The translations under genes were made by a program, and so were the position numbers. From assembly GCF_030811455.1 (NCBI RefSeq), contig NZ_JAUSQU010000001.1:5084001-5148000 (forward strand): a stretch of 64,000 nucleotides of DNA. The letters run 5' to 3'. The notes beneath the pieces were generated by a model. The model did no database searches. It saw only the letters and a list, made by a program, of their open reading frames with translations, and was not told the origin of the DNA. Below are positions 35,848 to 44,436 of the stretch, one piece after another; position 1 is the stretch's first letter, and every line of letters begins with the position of its first letter. The DNA is from Streptosporangium lutulentum (GTDB lineage Bacteria > Actinomycetota > Actinomycetes > Streptosporangiales > Streptosporangiaceae).

Positions 35848-36305
35848 AGCACGACCACCTCGCCGTGATCCTCATCGGGCAGCGCACGGGTGAGCTGCGC
35901 GGTCAACGCGGGATCGGCCAGGACCCGGGCGGTGGCACGCCATTCGACGATGACCTGATGCAGGGTGGCGTGGACGTCCAGATCGACCGCGTCTCGCGTA
36001 GCCTCGACCAGTTCTTGGACGAACTCCTGCGTCTCGTCCAAGGAAAGGTGACGGACCCACGGGAAGACCGCGGGTAAAGCGTGCAGGATCGCCCGAACGC
36101 CCTCGTCACTGGCAAGGAGCGCGGCGACCATGCGGGCCGCGACGTCCGCGGTTTCCTCCCGTTGCCGATCATGCCGCGCCGTGGAGATGAATAGGTCTTC
36201 TCCGTCGCGGCGCTTGACGTGCACTCGATGAACCCGATCAAGGGTCTCGGCGACACGCTTGGAGTGCTTCGACAGATCGGAGAACGGGACCGTCGGTGTA
36301 ACCAT
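35844..36305 (-). CDS. Phd/YefM-like antitoxin
   Basis: 153-aa antitoxin-like protein. The N-terminal FSDLSKHSKRVAETLDRVHRVHVKRRDGEDLFI has the Phd/YefM DNA-binding look (short strand, helix, RRDGEDL). The acidic, helical rest would neutralise the toxin encoded next. Start ATG 36305 is chosen because it matches the domain start and lies in a palindrome; an open frame extends upstream through the operator. A perfect 24-bp operator precedes it, consistent with autoregulation by the toxin-antitoxin complex. Confidence 0.7.
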   Translation of the reverse strand: MVTPTVPFSDLSKHSKRVAETLDRVHRVHVKRRDGEDLFISTARHDRQREETADVAARMVAALLASDEGVRAILHALPAVFPWVRHLSLDETQEFVQELVEATRDAVDLDVHATLHQVIVEWRATARVLADPALTAQLTRALPDEDHGEVVVL

Positions 36306-36338
36306 GCTGCATGGTACTTCGGAACACATTCCGAAGTA
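36301..36338. promoter_or_regulatory. Autoregulatory operators of the toxin-antitoxin operon
   Basis: Two abutting palindromes sit at the antitoxin start. ACCATGCTGCATGGT (36301-36315) covers the start codon. TACTTCGGAA-N4-TTCCGAAGTA (36315-36338) is a perfect 10-bp inverted repeat just upstream. Paired sites of this kind fit conditional cooperativity in type II toxin-antitoxin loci. Confidence 0.75.
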
Positions 36339-36531
36339 AAGGACTCCTGCGCTCACTCACGTTCCCCAGACACCTGGACGTCCTCAATGCGAAGTTCGGT
36401 ACGGATGCTCCATTCGCTGCCTCCCTTCAACCCTTGTCGAGTGGATTCGGCGTCGAACAGACCCAGCAGCGCCCCTTCGTCCCGACTGGAGGATATGAGT
36501 GGTCTCCAGCGGGATCCAGAAACACCTGAAG

Positions 36532-37206
36532 TCACCCCACAGGCGCATTCGGGTAGCCGATTTCGGTGATGTCCTTGACGAGTTCGACCATGTTGATCTT
36601 GGGGTTAAGGGCTTGGACGACCTTGTCGGAGAGCGGCCTCAAGGCGTAGACGTGCTCGATCGCGTCGAGGGGCGTCTTCGTTTCGAAGTAGTCGGACGCG
36701 AAACTCCGGTACGCCCCGGCTGAACGATCGGTGAGCAGAGCGAACAGCCAGTCGGCCCCGTCCGGATCCGGACGACGATCCGGGAACTCGATCTCACCGG
36801 TGCACCATCGGATGCCGGAGGTGGTTCGCCAGAGACAGGCGGTGACGCTCGGCGTACCCTCCATCATGAACGCGGGCTCGTTCATCTGGGCCTGGAAGAC
36901 CTCGGGAACCGCGTCGATCACACCGGGCCACAACTCCCCGTCTTCATGAGCCCACGGGCTCATCGGGGACTCGTGATCGAAGCCCCGGATATAAACGCCG
37001 GCGTCGGAGAAGACGATGGAGTATTCATCGCCTGAGCCATTGCTCATCGAGGCCATCTCCTCCGCTGACGCCCAGTGCGCGTCGTAGGAGTGGTAACGGT
37101 ATTCCCGCTCGGGGCTGAGGATGGCGTTCAGCATGGCCAGTGCTCGGCAATGAGCCCTCAGAACAGGGACTTCAGGTAGCTGCGCGGCAACCTCGTACAC
37201 GGTCAT
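36532..37206 (-). CDS. Conserved hypothetical protein
   Basis: 224-aa soluble protein. It has a well-formed globular look: YRYHSYDAHWASAEEMASMSNGSGDEYSIVFSDAGVYIRGFDHESPMSP (in parts) followed by WPGVIDAVPEVF and later DWLFALLTDRSAGAYRSFASDYFE. I do not recognise a characterised family; similar proteins occur as orphans in actinomycetes. ATG 37206 is preferred over an upstream TTG at 37257 because the family-like sequence starts at MTVYEVAAQLPEVPVL. No ribosome site is strong. Confidence 0.65.
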   Translation of the reverse strand: MTVYEVAAQLPEVPVLRAHCRALAMLNAILSPEREYRYHSYDAHWASAEEMASMSNGSGDEYSIVFSDAGVYIRGFDHESPMSPWAHEDGELWPGVIDAVPEVFQAQMNEPAFMMEGTPSVTACLWRTTSGIRWCTGEIEFPDRRPDPDGADWLFALLTDRSAGAYRSFASDYFETKTPLDAIEHVYALRPLSDKVVQALNPKINMVELVKDITEIGYPNAPVG

Positions 37207-37414
37207 CCCGACATTCAAGCCCAAGGCCGTTCTTCCCAGACTGAAGGTTGTCGTCAACTTCGATGAGCCGATATCCCCCGGTCCCCGAGAGGGCGGAACG
37301 ATTCACGAGAAAACCCAGCTTCCATGACAGGTCGAGGGACTCGCAGGCGGTGGCCGCTGAACAACCACGCCGCCGCACGAGACCGATGACCGGGATCGCG
37401 CAGGTCATGGCCGC

Positions 37415-37939
37415 TTACTGACCCACCGGAGGTGGATCGTCCCGTAGCCTGCTGTACATCCAGCCGTCGCGCCACTGGCCGTCGCGGAACTCCACCGCGC
37501 GCAGGACGCCCTCCAGCGTGAAGCCGGCCTTCTCCAGTGACTTCTGTTCCGCGATGTTCTCCGGGTGGGTGGCCGCCTCAACGCGCTGGGCCGGAGTATG
37601 GGTGAACAGGTAGTCGCACAGCATTCCCTGCGCGCGCCAGCCGACACCGCGCCCGCGCCAGTCAGGGAGCAGGGCGATCCCTATCTCCCAGTATCGGGAG
37701 AACCCGCACCCTCGCGCCGACCAGCTCATGAAGCCCGCCGCCGTACCGTCGACCTCGACGATGACCCTGCTGTCCTCCTCGCCCAGATACCCGTCGACGG
37801 CGAAGCGCCGCGCCGGTGCCTGAGCATCGCGAAACCCCATCCAGTCCAGGCCGACCAATCCCGGCTCCACGGCGAAACGCCGGAACATGGCGAGATCGTC
37901 TTCGGCCGCTGGACGCAGTCGTATCCCAAGGGCGCTCAC
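37415..37939 (-). CDS. GNAT family N-acetyltransferase (RimJ/RimL-like)
   Basis: 174-aa acetyltransferase. It shows [17 protein letters not shown], the acetyl-CoA loop [18 protein letters not shown] and the RimJ/RimL-type ending [39 protein letters not shown], in pieces. GTG 37939 has AGGGAGG six bases upstream. Probably acetylates an amino group of a protein N-terminus, antibiotic or small molecule. The IS3-type element begins just upstream of the start, so its promoter may be disturbed. Confidence 0.85.
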   Translation of the reverse strand: MSALGIRLRPAAEDDLAMFRRFAVEPGLVGLDWMGFRDAQAPARRFAVDGYLGEEDSRVIVEVDGTAAGFMSWSARGCGFSRYWEIGIALLPDWRGRGVGWRAQGMLCDYLFTHTPAQRVEAATHPENIAEQKSLEKAGFTLEGVLRAVEFRDGQWRDGWMYSRLRDDPPPVGQ

Positions 37940-38036
37940 CGCGCCACCTCCCTGCGATCCCTCCCTGCCAAAATGGACAGAGGTAGCAAGTAGGCATAAA
38001 ACTCTGTATCGAGGGCGGGGAAGGAGACATCCCTTC

Positions 38037-38447
38037 GTGGAAGCAAGCAAGCTGGATCCGCAAATCCCTGACCCGCAGGTGCGTGAGCGGGCTGCGGTCC
38101 GCCGATACACCGCGGCCTACAAGGCCCGGATCCTGGCGGAGTACGACCAGCTCGACAAGGCCGGCAAGGGCGCGCTGATGCGCCGGGAAGGCCTGTACTC
38201 GTCGTTGATCTCCAGTTGGAAGACAGCCCGAGACCATGGCGCGAGCGAGGCTCTGGCCCGGCCGGTCGGCCGCCCCAAGGCCGATCCACGCGATAAGAAG
38301 ATCGACACGCTGGAGGGCGAGGTTGAGCGGCTGCGCGCCGAACTCGACAAGACCCGCCAAGTGATCGAGGTGCAGGGAAAGCTCTTCGCGCTGCTGGATC
38401 AGTTCGCCACCGGCAGCGAGGCACCGACGGGCCGGGGCGAGCAGTGA
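38037..38447 (+). CDS. IS3-family transposase OrfA
   Basis: 136-aa DNA-binding subunit: helix-turn-helix of the IS3 OrfA type ([40 protein letters not shown], in pieces), then a leucine-zipper-like coiled coil ([19 protein letters not shown]). GTG 38037 follows AAGGAG. Its stop overlaps the OrfB start by 4 bp, so OrfB may be made by coupling or frameshifting. Confidence 0.88.
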   Translation: MEASKLDPQIPDPQVRERAAVRRYTAAYKARILAEYDQLDKAGKGALMRREGLYSSLISSWKTARDHGASEALARPVGRPKADPRDKKIDTLEGEVERLRAELDKTRQVIEVQGKLFALLDQFATGSEAPTGRGEQ

Positions 38448-39511
38448 CCGAGATCATCGAAACCGCCCAAGCCGAGGCGATTGAGGAACTGACTCCGTTG
38501 CTTGGGCGGCGCAACGCGTGCGCGGCGGCCGGAGTGCCACAGGCCAACTGGTATCGCAAGAACCGCACCAGCCCCGCCCCGGACCGGCCGAGCATCCCGC
38601 GCACGCCGCACCCGGCCGCGCTCTCGCACGGTGAGCGCGAGCGCATCCGCACCGTGCTGAATGAGCGGTTCGCTGACGCGGCCCCGGCCACGGCGTACTT
38701 CACGCTGCTGGACGAGGGCACCTACCTGGCATCCGAATCCACCATGTACCGGATCCTGCGCGAACACGGCGAGGTCGGCCGCGATCGGCGCCGTCAGGCC
38801 ACCCACCCGGCCAAGACCATCCCCGAGCTATTCGCCGACGCCCCGAACCGGGTGTGGGCCTGGGATATCACCAAGCTACGCGGCCCGCACAAGGGCATCT
38901 GGTACCACTTGTACACGATCATCGACATCTACAGCCGTTGCGTGGTCGGCTGGATGGTCGCCTCCCGCGAGTCGGCCGCGCTGGCCAAGCGGCTGATCGC
39001 TCAGACCATCATCAAGCAGAAGGTCAACCGTGACGCCCTGACCCTGCATGCCGACCGCGGCAGCTCGATGAAGTCCAAGACCGTCGCCGAGTTGCTCATC
39101 GACCTGGGCGTGGCCAAGTCGCATAGTCGCCCCAAGACATCCAACGACAACCCGCATATCGAGGCGAGCTTCAAAACGCTCAAGTACTGTCCGGCCTTCC
39201 CAGGCCGGTTCGGCTCGATCGAGGACGCCCGCGCCTTCTGCCAGGACTTTTACACCTGGTACAACCAGGAGCATTACCACTCCGGGATCGGCTACCACCA
39301 CCCGGCTGACGCGCATTACGGTCGCGCTGCCGCCGTCCGAGACCGCCGCGCCCACGTCCTGGCCACCGCCCAAGCCGCCCACCCCGAACGCTTCGCCAGC
39401 GGCGGCGCCCCCACCCCTCCCAACCTGCCCGGCCCGGCGTGGATCAACAAACCCAAACAGGACCAGACGGACGAGCAGAAGGACACACCAGAGAAGCCGA
39501 CACAGAATTAG
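38444..39511 (+). CDS. IS3-family transposase OrfB (DDE integrase core)
   Basis: 355-aa catalytic subunit with an rve domain. The DDE residues are visible in [12 protein letters not shown] (first Asp), [14 protein letters not shown] (second Asp) and [17 protein letters not shown] (Glu). The C-terminal part ends with [18 protein letters not shown], typical of the family. The gene appears intact. Confidence 0.92.
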   Translation: MTEIIETAQAEAIEELTPLLGRRNACAAAGVPQANWYRKNRTSPAPDRPSIPRTPHPAALSHGERERIRTVLNERFADAAPATAYFTLLDEGTYLASESTMYRILREHGEVGRDRRRQATHPAKTIPELFADAPNRVWAWDITKLRGPHKGIWYHLYTIIDIYSRCVVGWMVASRESAALAKRLIAQTIIKQKVNRDALTLHADRGSSMKSKTVAELLIDLGVAKSHSRPKTSNDNPHIEASFKTLKYCPAFPGRFGSIEDARAFCQDFYTWYNQEHYHSGIGYHHPADAHYGRAAAVRDRRAHVLATAQAAHPERFASGGAPTPPNLPGPAWINKPKQDQTDEQKDTPEKPTQN

Positions 39512-39797
39512 CCCAGCTCAACTGCCTTGATCAAATTGACAGGTTCCGGATCCGTTCGTCAGCGCATGATCACGTCACTGGCCTGGACTTTACCTCGCGA
39601 GATCCGGGAGCGCGGACGACCTTCCACGGTCTCCTCCCCCGGCGGGTGGGCGATCACCCTTAACCCTGTTGCACCAAGATCAAATTTAGGGCATCGTGCT
39701 CACCGCCGCCGACGAGCACACAGCTCCCTACGTGGCAGAGTCCGAGCCTGCTCGGCTTCGCACTCATAGAGGCTCGCGACACCCAGGAGGTCACACG
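39512..39797. other. IS right flank and promoter region
   Basis: Holds the presumed right end of the IS and the leader of the next gene, including AGGAGG (39785-39790). No gene seen. Confidence 0.4.
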
Positions 39798-40595
39798 GTG
39801 AAACAGGACTGGCTGAACGAGGTGGACCGGGTGTTCGCGACGGTGCCGCCATTGGATCGCGAAGTCGGCGGCTGCACCCGCTGTCACGCCGAGGAGGACC
39901 TGCGCATGCTCGGCGGCGATCCCGCGGTCATCTCCGACGAGCTCGTCGAGAGCTTCATGGGAGAGGTCGTCGACCACTGGGACGAGGACCAGTACCCGCT
40001 GCTGTGGCGTCGCCTGATGCCTCGCGTCCTGCGCTACCTGGCGTCGGACGCTCCAGCCGGTGACCCGGCCCGCGAGCTTCGCGGCCTGGCCTCCTACGGC
40101 GCCGGCTTCGTCGACTGGCCCGCACCCGAGCGAACAGCGACCGAGCGAGCCTTCGCCGCCCTGCTCACCGTGGCCCTCACCGACGGACGGCCCGCCGAAT
40201 GCGTCGCCGGGCTCGTGGAGGGTCTCGCCCACGCGATCGGAGATCTGCGCCCCTGGCTGGACCGGCTCGCGGATCTGCCGGGTCATGAGGCCGACGCCGG
40301 ACTGGTACGGCTGGCCTGTCACTGGTCAATCAACATGTTGTGGGAAGAGGACCTGTTCACCTGGTGGTACGACGGAGACCCTCAGGTTCTGGTCGATTGG
40401 TTGCCCACCCAACGTGACCGCATCGCCTCCTTCGCCACGAAGCATCGATGTAAGACCGCCGCCGACACGGTTGTCGCCATTGACCGGCTCCGGGCGGGCG
40501 AGCCGAGCCCCTGGTTCTACCACGGGGCCGAAGACTTCTTCATGCGAGACCTGGACCCGAAAGTGCGCCAGAGCGTCGTGTGGGCGGCGAGCTGA
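39798..40595 (+). CDS. Hypothetical protein
   Basis: 265-aa soluble, alpha-helical, acidic protein of unknown family. A CTRCHAEEDL motif (about residues 23-33) has a CxxC-H arrangement that could bind metal. The rest is rich in Trp and Leu helices (EDQYPLLWRRLMPRVLRYL, CHWSINMLWEEDLFTWWYDGD). GTG 39798 has AGGAGG seven bases upstream. It lies between an IS3 element and a vapBC locus oriented against it; the end of the gene abuts the vapC truncation point. Confidence 0.7.
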   Translation: MKQDWLNEVDRVFATVPPLDREVGGCTRCHAEEDLRMLGGDPAVISDELVESFMGEVVDHWDEDQYPLLWRRLMPRVLRYLASDAPAGDPARELRGLASYGAGFVDWPAPERTATERAFAALLTVALTDGRPAECVAGLVEGLAHAIGDLRPWLDRLADLPGHEADAGLVRLACHWSINMLWEEDLFTWWYDGDPQVLVDWLPTQRDRIASFATKHRCKTAADTVVAIDRLRAGEPSPWFYHGAEDFFMRDLDPKVRQSVVWAAS

Positions 40596-40608
40596 GTTTC
40601 GACACCTA

Positions 40609-40688
40609 CGCGCGGATACCTCGTGATGGGCATCGGATCGATCAATCGCGGCGTACAGCACGCCGGTATCCAGCAAGGTAACCGTCAC
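40609..40688 (-). pseudogene. Truncated vapC (PIN-domain toxin), copy B
   Basis: Only the first 26-27 codons of a PIN-domain toxin remain: TLLDTGVLYAAIDRSDAHHEVSAR, with the first catalytic Asp in LLDTG. The GTG start overlaps the stop of the VapB-like gene. The sequence then breaks into the 3' flank of the hypothetical gene, so no active toxin is encoded. The truncation point is identical to that of copy A at 33121. Confidence 0.8.
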
Positions 40689-40927
40689 GAAGGACGATCC
40701 AACCCTTCCCAAAGCAGTTCGTCATGCCGTTCGGAAACATCGCCACGTCCGGAGGCTCCCAGGCCGATAAACGACAGCTCTCGTCGCGTGGTTTCAGGGT
40801 CCGGAGCCTCGACGAACCTGGCGAGTTCCGGATCGGACTCCACCAGCAAGCGCAGACGCCGCACCCCGGCTGGAGGAAGCCGATCGACAAGGTGATGCAT
40901 GTCCTCGTGGTCATAGGCAGCGGTCAT
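40685..40927 (-). CDS. VapB-like antitoxin of a broken vapBC pair
   Basis: 80-aa protein (MTAAYDHEDMHHLVDRLPP start; an ATG seven codons earlier at 40948 is possible). It is followed directly by the start of a PIN toxin, the usual antitoxin-toxin order. The middle PAGVRRLRLLVESDPELARFVEA is helical and the end SFIGLGASGRGDVSERHDELLWEG is the part repeated in copies A and C. With the toxin gone it may be an orphan antitoxin acting on VapC proteins elsewhere, or simply decaying. Confidence 0.65.
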   Translation of the reverse strand: MTAAYDHEDMHHLVDRLPPAGVRRLRLLVESDPELARFVEAPDPETTRRELSFIGLGASGRGDVSERHDELLWEGLDRPS

Positions 40928-41002
40928 GTCTCCGAGCGTACGTGCCATCCGATCTCGAGACCGGATCTCCGCAGGTTATACCGGGTAAGGGTCAATGTCG
41001 GT

Positions 41003-41449
41003 CTTAGCTTCGCTTTTAACCCGGTGACGGGTGGTGCTCGACGTGGAACGGCCACCGCGCGATGCTCCGAGTACGACCAAGTGCCCGGAGGTGTGTGGTG
41101 GCCGTCGTTTCGAGTGTGCTCTTACCGAACCCATCTCGCCAAGGGCTGGCCCGCCTGGCGGTGTTCCGGCAGGAGCTGATGGGCTGCTTCACCCACCGGC
41201 CGGATGCGCTGTTCGAGCTCGCCGATGCCGTGCCGGCCGCCGGGCCGGTGCTCTCATTGCCGCACCTGTCGCTGGATCCGCTGCACCGCCGCGGACACGG
41301 CAGCGTGTATGCCGCGCTGGCCAAAGGGCAGATCAACACCGGCACCCTGCGAGATCTGCTGGCCAGACAGTTGGATCAGCGGCCTGCGGTGTTCGCCATC
41401 AACGTCAGCTGCTGAGCGCGCAGCGATCCGGGTTAAAAGCGAAGCTCAG
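41003..41449. mobile_element. 447-bp element with 19-22-bp terminal inverted repeats
   Basis: Perfect 19-bp inverted repeats (AGCTTCGCTTTTAACCCGG at 41006-41024, complement at 41428-41446) extend to 22 bp with one mismatch and bound a short element that contains only the 5' part of a transposase gene. It looks like an internally deleted, non-autonomous derivative (MITE-like) of a larger insertion sequence. The flanks read CTTAG and CTCAG, possibly a short target duplication or part of the repeat. Confidence 0.75.
41098..41415 (+). pseudogene. Truncated transposase (N-terminal fragment)
   Basis: 105 codons resembling the N-terminus of an IS701-like/NF041680-type actinomycete transposase: FRQELMGCFTHRPDALFELADAV, then LSLDPLHRRGHGSVYAALAKG and an INVS end where the full protein would continue into its catalytic core. 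The GTG start has a CGGAGG ribosome site. It fills the 447-bp element and lacks all DDE residues. Confidence 0.7.
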
Positions 41450-41829
41450 CGCTGCCCGGGTTGAGCCTGCGGGGGCATCTGGGTCGGCCACTGGCTGGGC
41501 GGGGCAGCGGGCGCATGGGGTGGCTGCCCCGAACCGAAGGGCGCCGGGGGGAAGGAGACCGGGGCGGCAGACGGCGAAGCCCGGACCGAGTCCCGGCTGC
41601 GGGCCCCCACCGCAACGGAGACGCCCGCGATCTCGAGAGCGAGCCCGCCCATGCCGAGGAGGATCGGGGTCTGCACGCCGTCCTCGGTGCTGCAGATCTG
41701 CACCGGCTCCTTCCCGATTTTCGTGGCCCGGCATTGCCACCCGGTGGCATCGTCCATGTCCCACAGGGCGGCATAGCCAAGTACGGCAAAACCGGAGACC
41801 ATCAGGAGAATCTGCAAGGTGCGAGCCAT
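41446..41829 (-). CDS. Small membrane protein, both ends touched by mobile elements
   Basis: 127 aa with two membrane helices (about 4-22, and 52-72 after a Cys-containing extracytoplasmic loop with two cysteines, WQCRATKIG and QICSTEDG, likely a disulfide) and a Pro/Ala-rich tail. Its stop codon lies inside the right inverted repeat of the 447-bp element, so the native C-terminus may have been replaced. An IS256-family element is inserted 9 bp upstream of the start, so the native promoter is separated from the gene. Function unknown. Confidence 0.55.
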   Translation of the reverse strand: MARTLQILLMVSGFAVLGYAALWDMDDATGWQCRATKIGKEPVQICSTEDGVQTPILLGMGGLALEIAGVSVAVGARSRDSVRASPSAAPVSFPPAPFGSGQPPHAPAAPPSQWPTQMPPQAQPGQR

Positions 41830-41837
41830 CGGCGACA

Positions 41838-43270
41838 GAGCAATGATCGAAACCTGTGGATCTGCCGGGGAGGGGTGTACCTTCCCGGATCATCCGATGA
41901 TGGTTTCGAGATAAGGCCGACGTTGGCGCGTCGGTCGGGAAGGCACACCCGTGCCGCTCACCGTAGTGCCCGAACCGCCCGCTGACGACAGCTCATCGAC
42001 GGCCGCCGCCTCCTCGTTGATCGATGAGATCGTCCGTGAGGGCGCCCGTAAGATGCTGGCCGCCGCGTTGCAGGCCGAGGTGGACGCCTACATCGCCGCC
42101 TTCGCTGACGAGCGCGATGCGGCCGGTCGCCGTCTGGTGGTGCGTAACGGCTCCCATCAGCCGCGCGAGATCCTCACCGCGGCCGGCGCGATCGAGGTCA
42201 CGGCCCCGCGCGTCAACGACAAGCGCATCGACGAGCAGACGGGTGAGCGTCAGCGGTTCTCCTCATCGATCCTGCCGGCCTGGGCGCGTAAGACCCCGCA
42301 GGTCAGCGAGGTGTTGCCGCTGTTGTACCTGCACGGCCTGTCCTCGGGCGATTTCATCCCCGCGCTGGGCCAATTCCTCGGCTCGACCGCGGGCCTGTCC
42401 GCGCCGGTGATCACTCGTCTGACCGAGACCTGGAAGGGCGAGCAGCGCGCGTTTGCCGCCCGCGACCTGTCCGGCGCCGACTACGTCTACCTGTGGGTCG
42501 ACGGCATCCACGTCAACATCCGGCTGGAGGAGCACAAGCTGTGCCTGCTGGTGATGATCGGGGTGCGCGCTGATGGCCGCAAGGAACTCGTCGCGCTGAG
42601 CGACGGCTATCGGGAGTCGGCTGAGTCGTGGGCCGATCTGCTGCGCGATGCCAAAAGGCGCGGGATGCGGGCGCCGGTGCTGGCGATGGGGGACGGTGCG
42701 CTGGGGTTCTGGTCCGCGCTTCGGGAGGTGTTTCCGCAGGCCAGAGAGCAGAGGTGTTGGTTTCACAAGATCGCTAATGTGCTGGGGGCGCTGCCGAAGT
42801 CCGCTCACCCCGCAGCGAAGAAGGCCCTGGCCGAGATCTGGAACGCCGAGGACAAAGACCATGCCCAGGCCGCGGTCAAGGGCTTCCAGGCCGCCTACGG
42901 CGCCAAGTATCCCAAGGCCGTGACCAAGGTGGTCGACGACCTCGAGGAGCTGCTCGCCTTCTATGACTTCCCGGCCGAGCACTGGGTGCACCTACGCACG
43001 ACCAACCCGATCGAGTCGACCTTCGCCACCGTCCGGCACCGCACCAAGGTCACCAAGGGGCCCGGCTCACGCGCTGCCGGGCTGGCCATGGCGTTCAAGC
43101 TGATCGAGTCCGCCCAGGCCCGCTGGCGCGCGGTCAACGCCCCTCATCTGGTCGCGCTGGTCCGCGCCGGGGCGACCTTCACCGGCGGCAAGCTCGTCGA
43201 ACGACCCGACGACCACGTCCCATCCGCAGCCGCTTAAAAGATCTTGATCCACAGGTATTGACGATTGCTC
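41838..43270 (+). mobile_element. IS256-family insertion sequence with 8-bp target duplication
   Basis: Imperfect inverted repeats of about 25 bp (41838-41862 beginning GAGCAATGATC and 43246-43270) bound the element. The flanks CGGCGACA at 41830-41837 and 43271-43278 are an exact 8-bp target duplication, the size expected for IS256. Complete and probably active. Confidence 0.95.
41951..43237 (+). CDS. IS256-family transposase
   Basis: 428-aa mutator-type transposase. Catalytic Asp residues are in YVYLWVDGIHVN and VLAMGDGALGFW, with the CWFHKIANVL helix between second Asp and Glu, and the Glu in TTNPIESTFATVRHRTKVTKG. Full length for the family. Encoded inside a complete element, so likely functional. 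Confidence 0.95.
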   Translation: MPLTVVPEPPADDSSSTAAASSLIDEIVREGARKMLAAALQAEVDAYIAAFADERDAAGRRLVVRNGSHQPREILTAAGAIEVTAPRVNDKRIDEQTGERQRFSSSILPAWARKTPQVSEVLPLLYLHGLSSGDFIPALGQFLGSTAGLSAPVITRLTETWKGEQRAFAARDLSGADYVYLWVDGIHVNIRLEEHKLCLLVMIGVRADGRKELVALSDGYRESAESWADLLRDAKRRGMRAPVLAMGDGALGFWSALREVFPQAREQRCWFHKIANVLGALPKSAHPAAKKALAEIWNAEDKDHAQAAVKGFQAAYGAKYPKAVTKVVDDLEELLAFYDFPAEHWVHLRTTNPIESTFATVRHRTKVTKGPGSRAAGLAMAFKLIESAQARWRAVNAPHLVALVRAGATFTGGKLVERPDDHVPSAAA

Positions 43271-43279
43271 CGGCGACAT

Positions 43280-43728
43280 GGTCCGCCACCATAGTGGTCA
43301 GGTGCGCACTTTGCAGCCGAGCAGCCGCAGCCGTTGACTGTGCCTCAGAGAATCCGCCGAGTACGGACAGCAGACGCCTCTCGCCCGGCCCTCGGTCGAG
43401 CTGGGAGGAATAGCCGCGGCGGGCGATCAGCGGTTTCACGCCGAGTTCCCGGACCAGACGGCGGTACTTGCCGTGGTCGCCCAGTACCACGTCCAGGCGC
43501 CTGCGGGGCCGGCCGCGTTTGCCTCGTACTGGTGGCACTGCCTGGAGGAGCGGGATCAGCTGGGTGACGTCGTTGCGGTTGCCGCCGGTCAGGGTGACGG
43601 CGAGCGGGATTCCGGTCCGGATGCCGCTTACGTCCCGGATGCCGAGCCCGACGCTCGACCTTGGGCAACAGCGGCTCGATCACCGCCCACAACTCGTCAT
43701 CAACATCCCACGGCTTCGGCCGAGCCAC
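43280..43728 (-). pseudogene. Degenerate IS5-family transposase
   Basis: Minus-strand relic. The start MARPKPWDVDDELWAVIEPLLPKVERR is followed by an internal deletion/frameshift; pieces of the catalytic region reappear in other frames: TGIPLAVTLTGGNRNDV, then LQAVPPVRGKRGRPRRRLDVVLGDHGKYRRLVRELGVKPLIARRG. The rest decays into unrelated sequence next to the IS256 element. Confidence 0.75.
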
Positions 43729-43795
43729 CCCACACCCCCAGATCAGCAGTCCTGGAGCGATCCAACCACCTCGTAGATCATTTCGTTAGGAGTTC

Positions 43796-43972
43796 TTAGC
43801 TGTAGCCGCCTCCGGCACTGTGCAACGGATTCAGAGAGGGAAACCGGGAACTCCTCGGTGCCAAGGCTGTGGTCACCAGGCGCTGGAAGGCGTCCCGAGT
43901 AGCGTCCATGTCCTGGATCTCCTTGACCGCGATATTGCCGCTCTTGGTGCGGACACACCAGTTGCGATTCAT
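43796..43972 (-). CDS. Possible 58-aa small protein
   Basis: Starts with an ATG overlapping the stop of the MazG-like gene (TGATG). It reads NWCVRTKSGNIAVKEIQDMDATRDAF, then LVTTALAPRSSRF, which looks more ordered than a chance frame. No family recognised; it may be the remnant of a longer gene whose 3' part is lost at the IS5 relic. Confidence 0.35.
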   Translation of the reverse strand: MNRNWCVRTKSGNIAVKEIQDMDATRDAFQRLVTTALAPRSSRFPSLNPLHSAGGGYS

Positions 43973-44331
43973 CAAACCCTCGGCGGTTGGGGCGATCTAC
44001 CAGGGCGTGAACTGGCGCCCTCACGTGACCCCTTATCAAGGTGGATCCGTTCGAGGAAGGCGCCCCGTTCAGCTCGTTTGACCTCCGCTATTTTCTCGAT
44101 GTCTCGCCACTCATGCCCGTGGACATCAGCGATGGCCCGAAGGACTTCGAGCACATCGGCGATCTCCTCCGCCACCTCGGTCGCCGAAGCCTCGCTGAGC
44201 TCTGTCGACTCCTCAAACAGCTTCTCGAGAAGCGCCCTGCGGTAGTCGACCTCACCGAGAACGGTCACCGCCGGGTCTCCGCCGCGCTCGCGAATGATGT
44301 CCGGAATCCTGTCTCGCACGAGCTTGCCCAT
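43972..44331 (-). CDS. MazG-like nucleoside triphosphate pyrophosphohydrolase
   Basis: 119 aa. The family signature is strong: GKLVRDRIPDIIRERGGDP at the start and the metal-binding helices KLFEESTELSEA and EEIADVLEVLRAIADVHG with the ExxE...ExxD pattern. Enzymes of this group hydrolyse (d)NTPs or phosphoribosyl-ATP. The last about 20 residues (LDKGSREGASSRPGRSPQPPRV) lie in a segment that also occurs at 47.73-47.80 kb, so the native C-terminus may have been replaced by recombination. The start has no strong ribosome site. Confidence 0.75.
   Translation of the reverse strand: MGKLVRDRIPDIIRERGGDPAVTVLGEVDYRRALLEKLFEESTELSEASATEVAEEIADVLEVLRAIADVHGHEWRDIEKIAEVKRAERGAFLERIHLDKGSREGASSRPGRSPQPPRV
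43998..44062. repeat. Duplicated MazG-like 3' segment (partner at 47733-47800)
   Basis: The segment with CCCCTTATCAAGGTGGATCC recurs at 47.73-47.80 kb with a few substitutions, in the same orientation, where it is fused to a vapB scrap. Confidence 0.7.
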
Positions 44332-44436
44332 AACCGGTCTCCTCTGCACGGATGCCTTTCGAAGCCCCAGAGACTGTCTCGGCACCGGACTCCACGTCGT
44401 ACGGGTTCTGTCGGTGATGGATCCTACGATGACGGC

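Larger units (their letters stand above)
37960..39560 (+). mobile_element. IS3-family insertion sequence (ends approximate)
   Basis: Two overlapping genes, orfA and orfB, of IS3 type. I could not find a convincing pair of terminal inverted repeats: similar motifs AAAATGGACAGAGG (about 37969) and AAATTGACAGG (about 39532) occur in direct rather than inverted orientation. The limits given are therefore rough. Confidence 0.7.

Noticed and set aside
37960..39560. Terminal inverted repeats of the IS3-type element
   Set aside because: The only similar end motifs are in direct, not inverted, orientation, so exact ends were not claimed.
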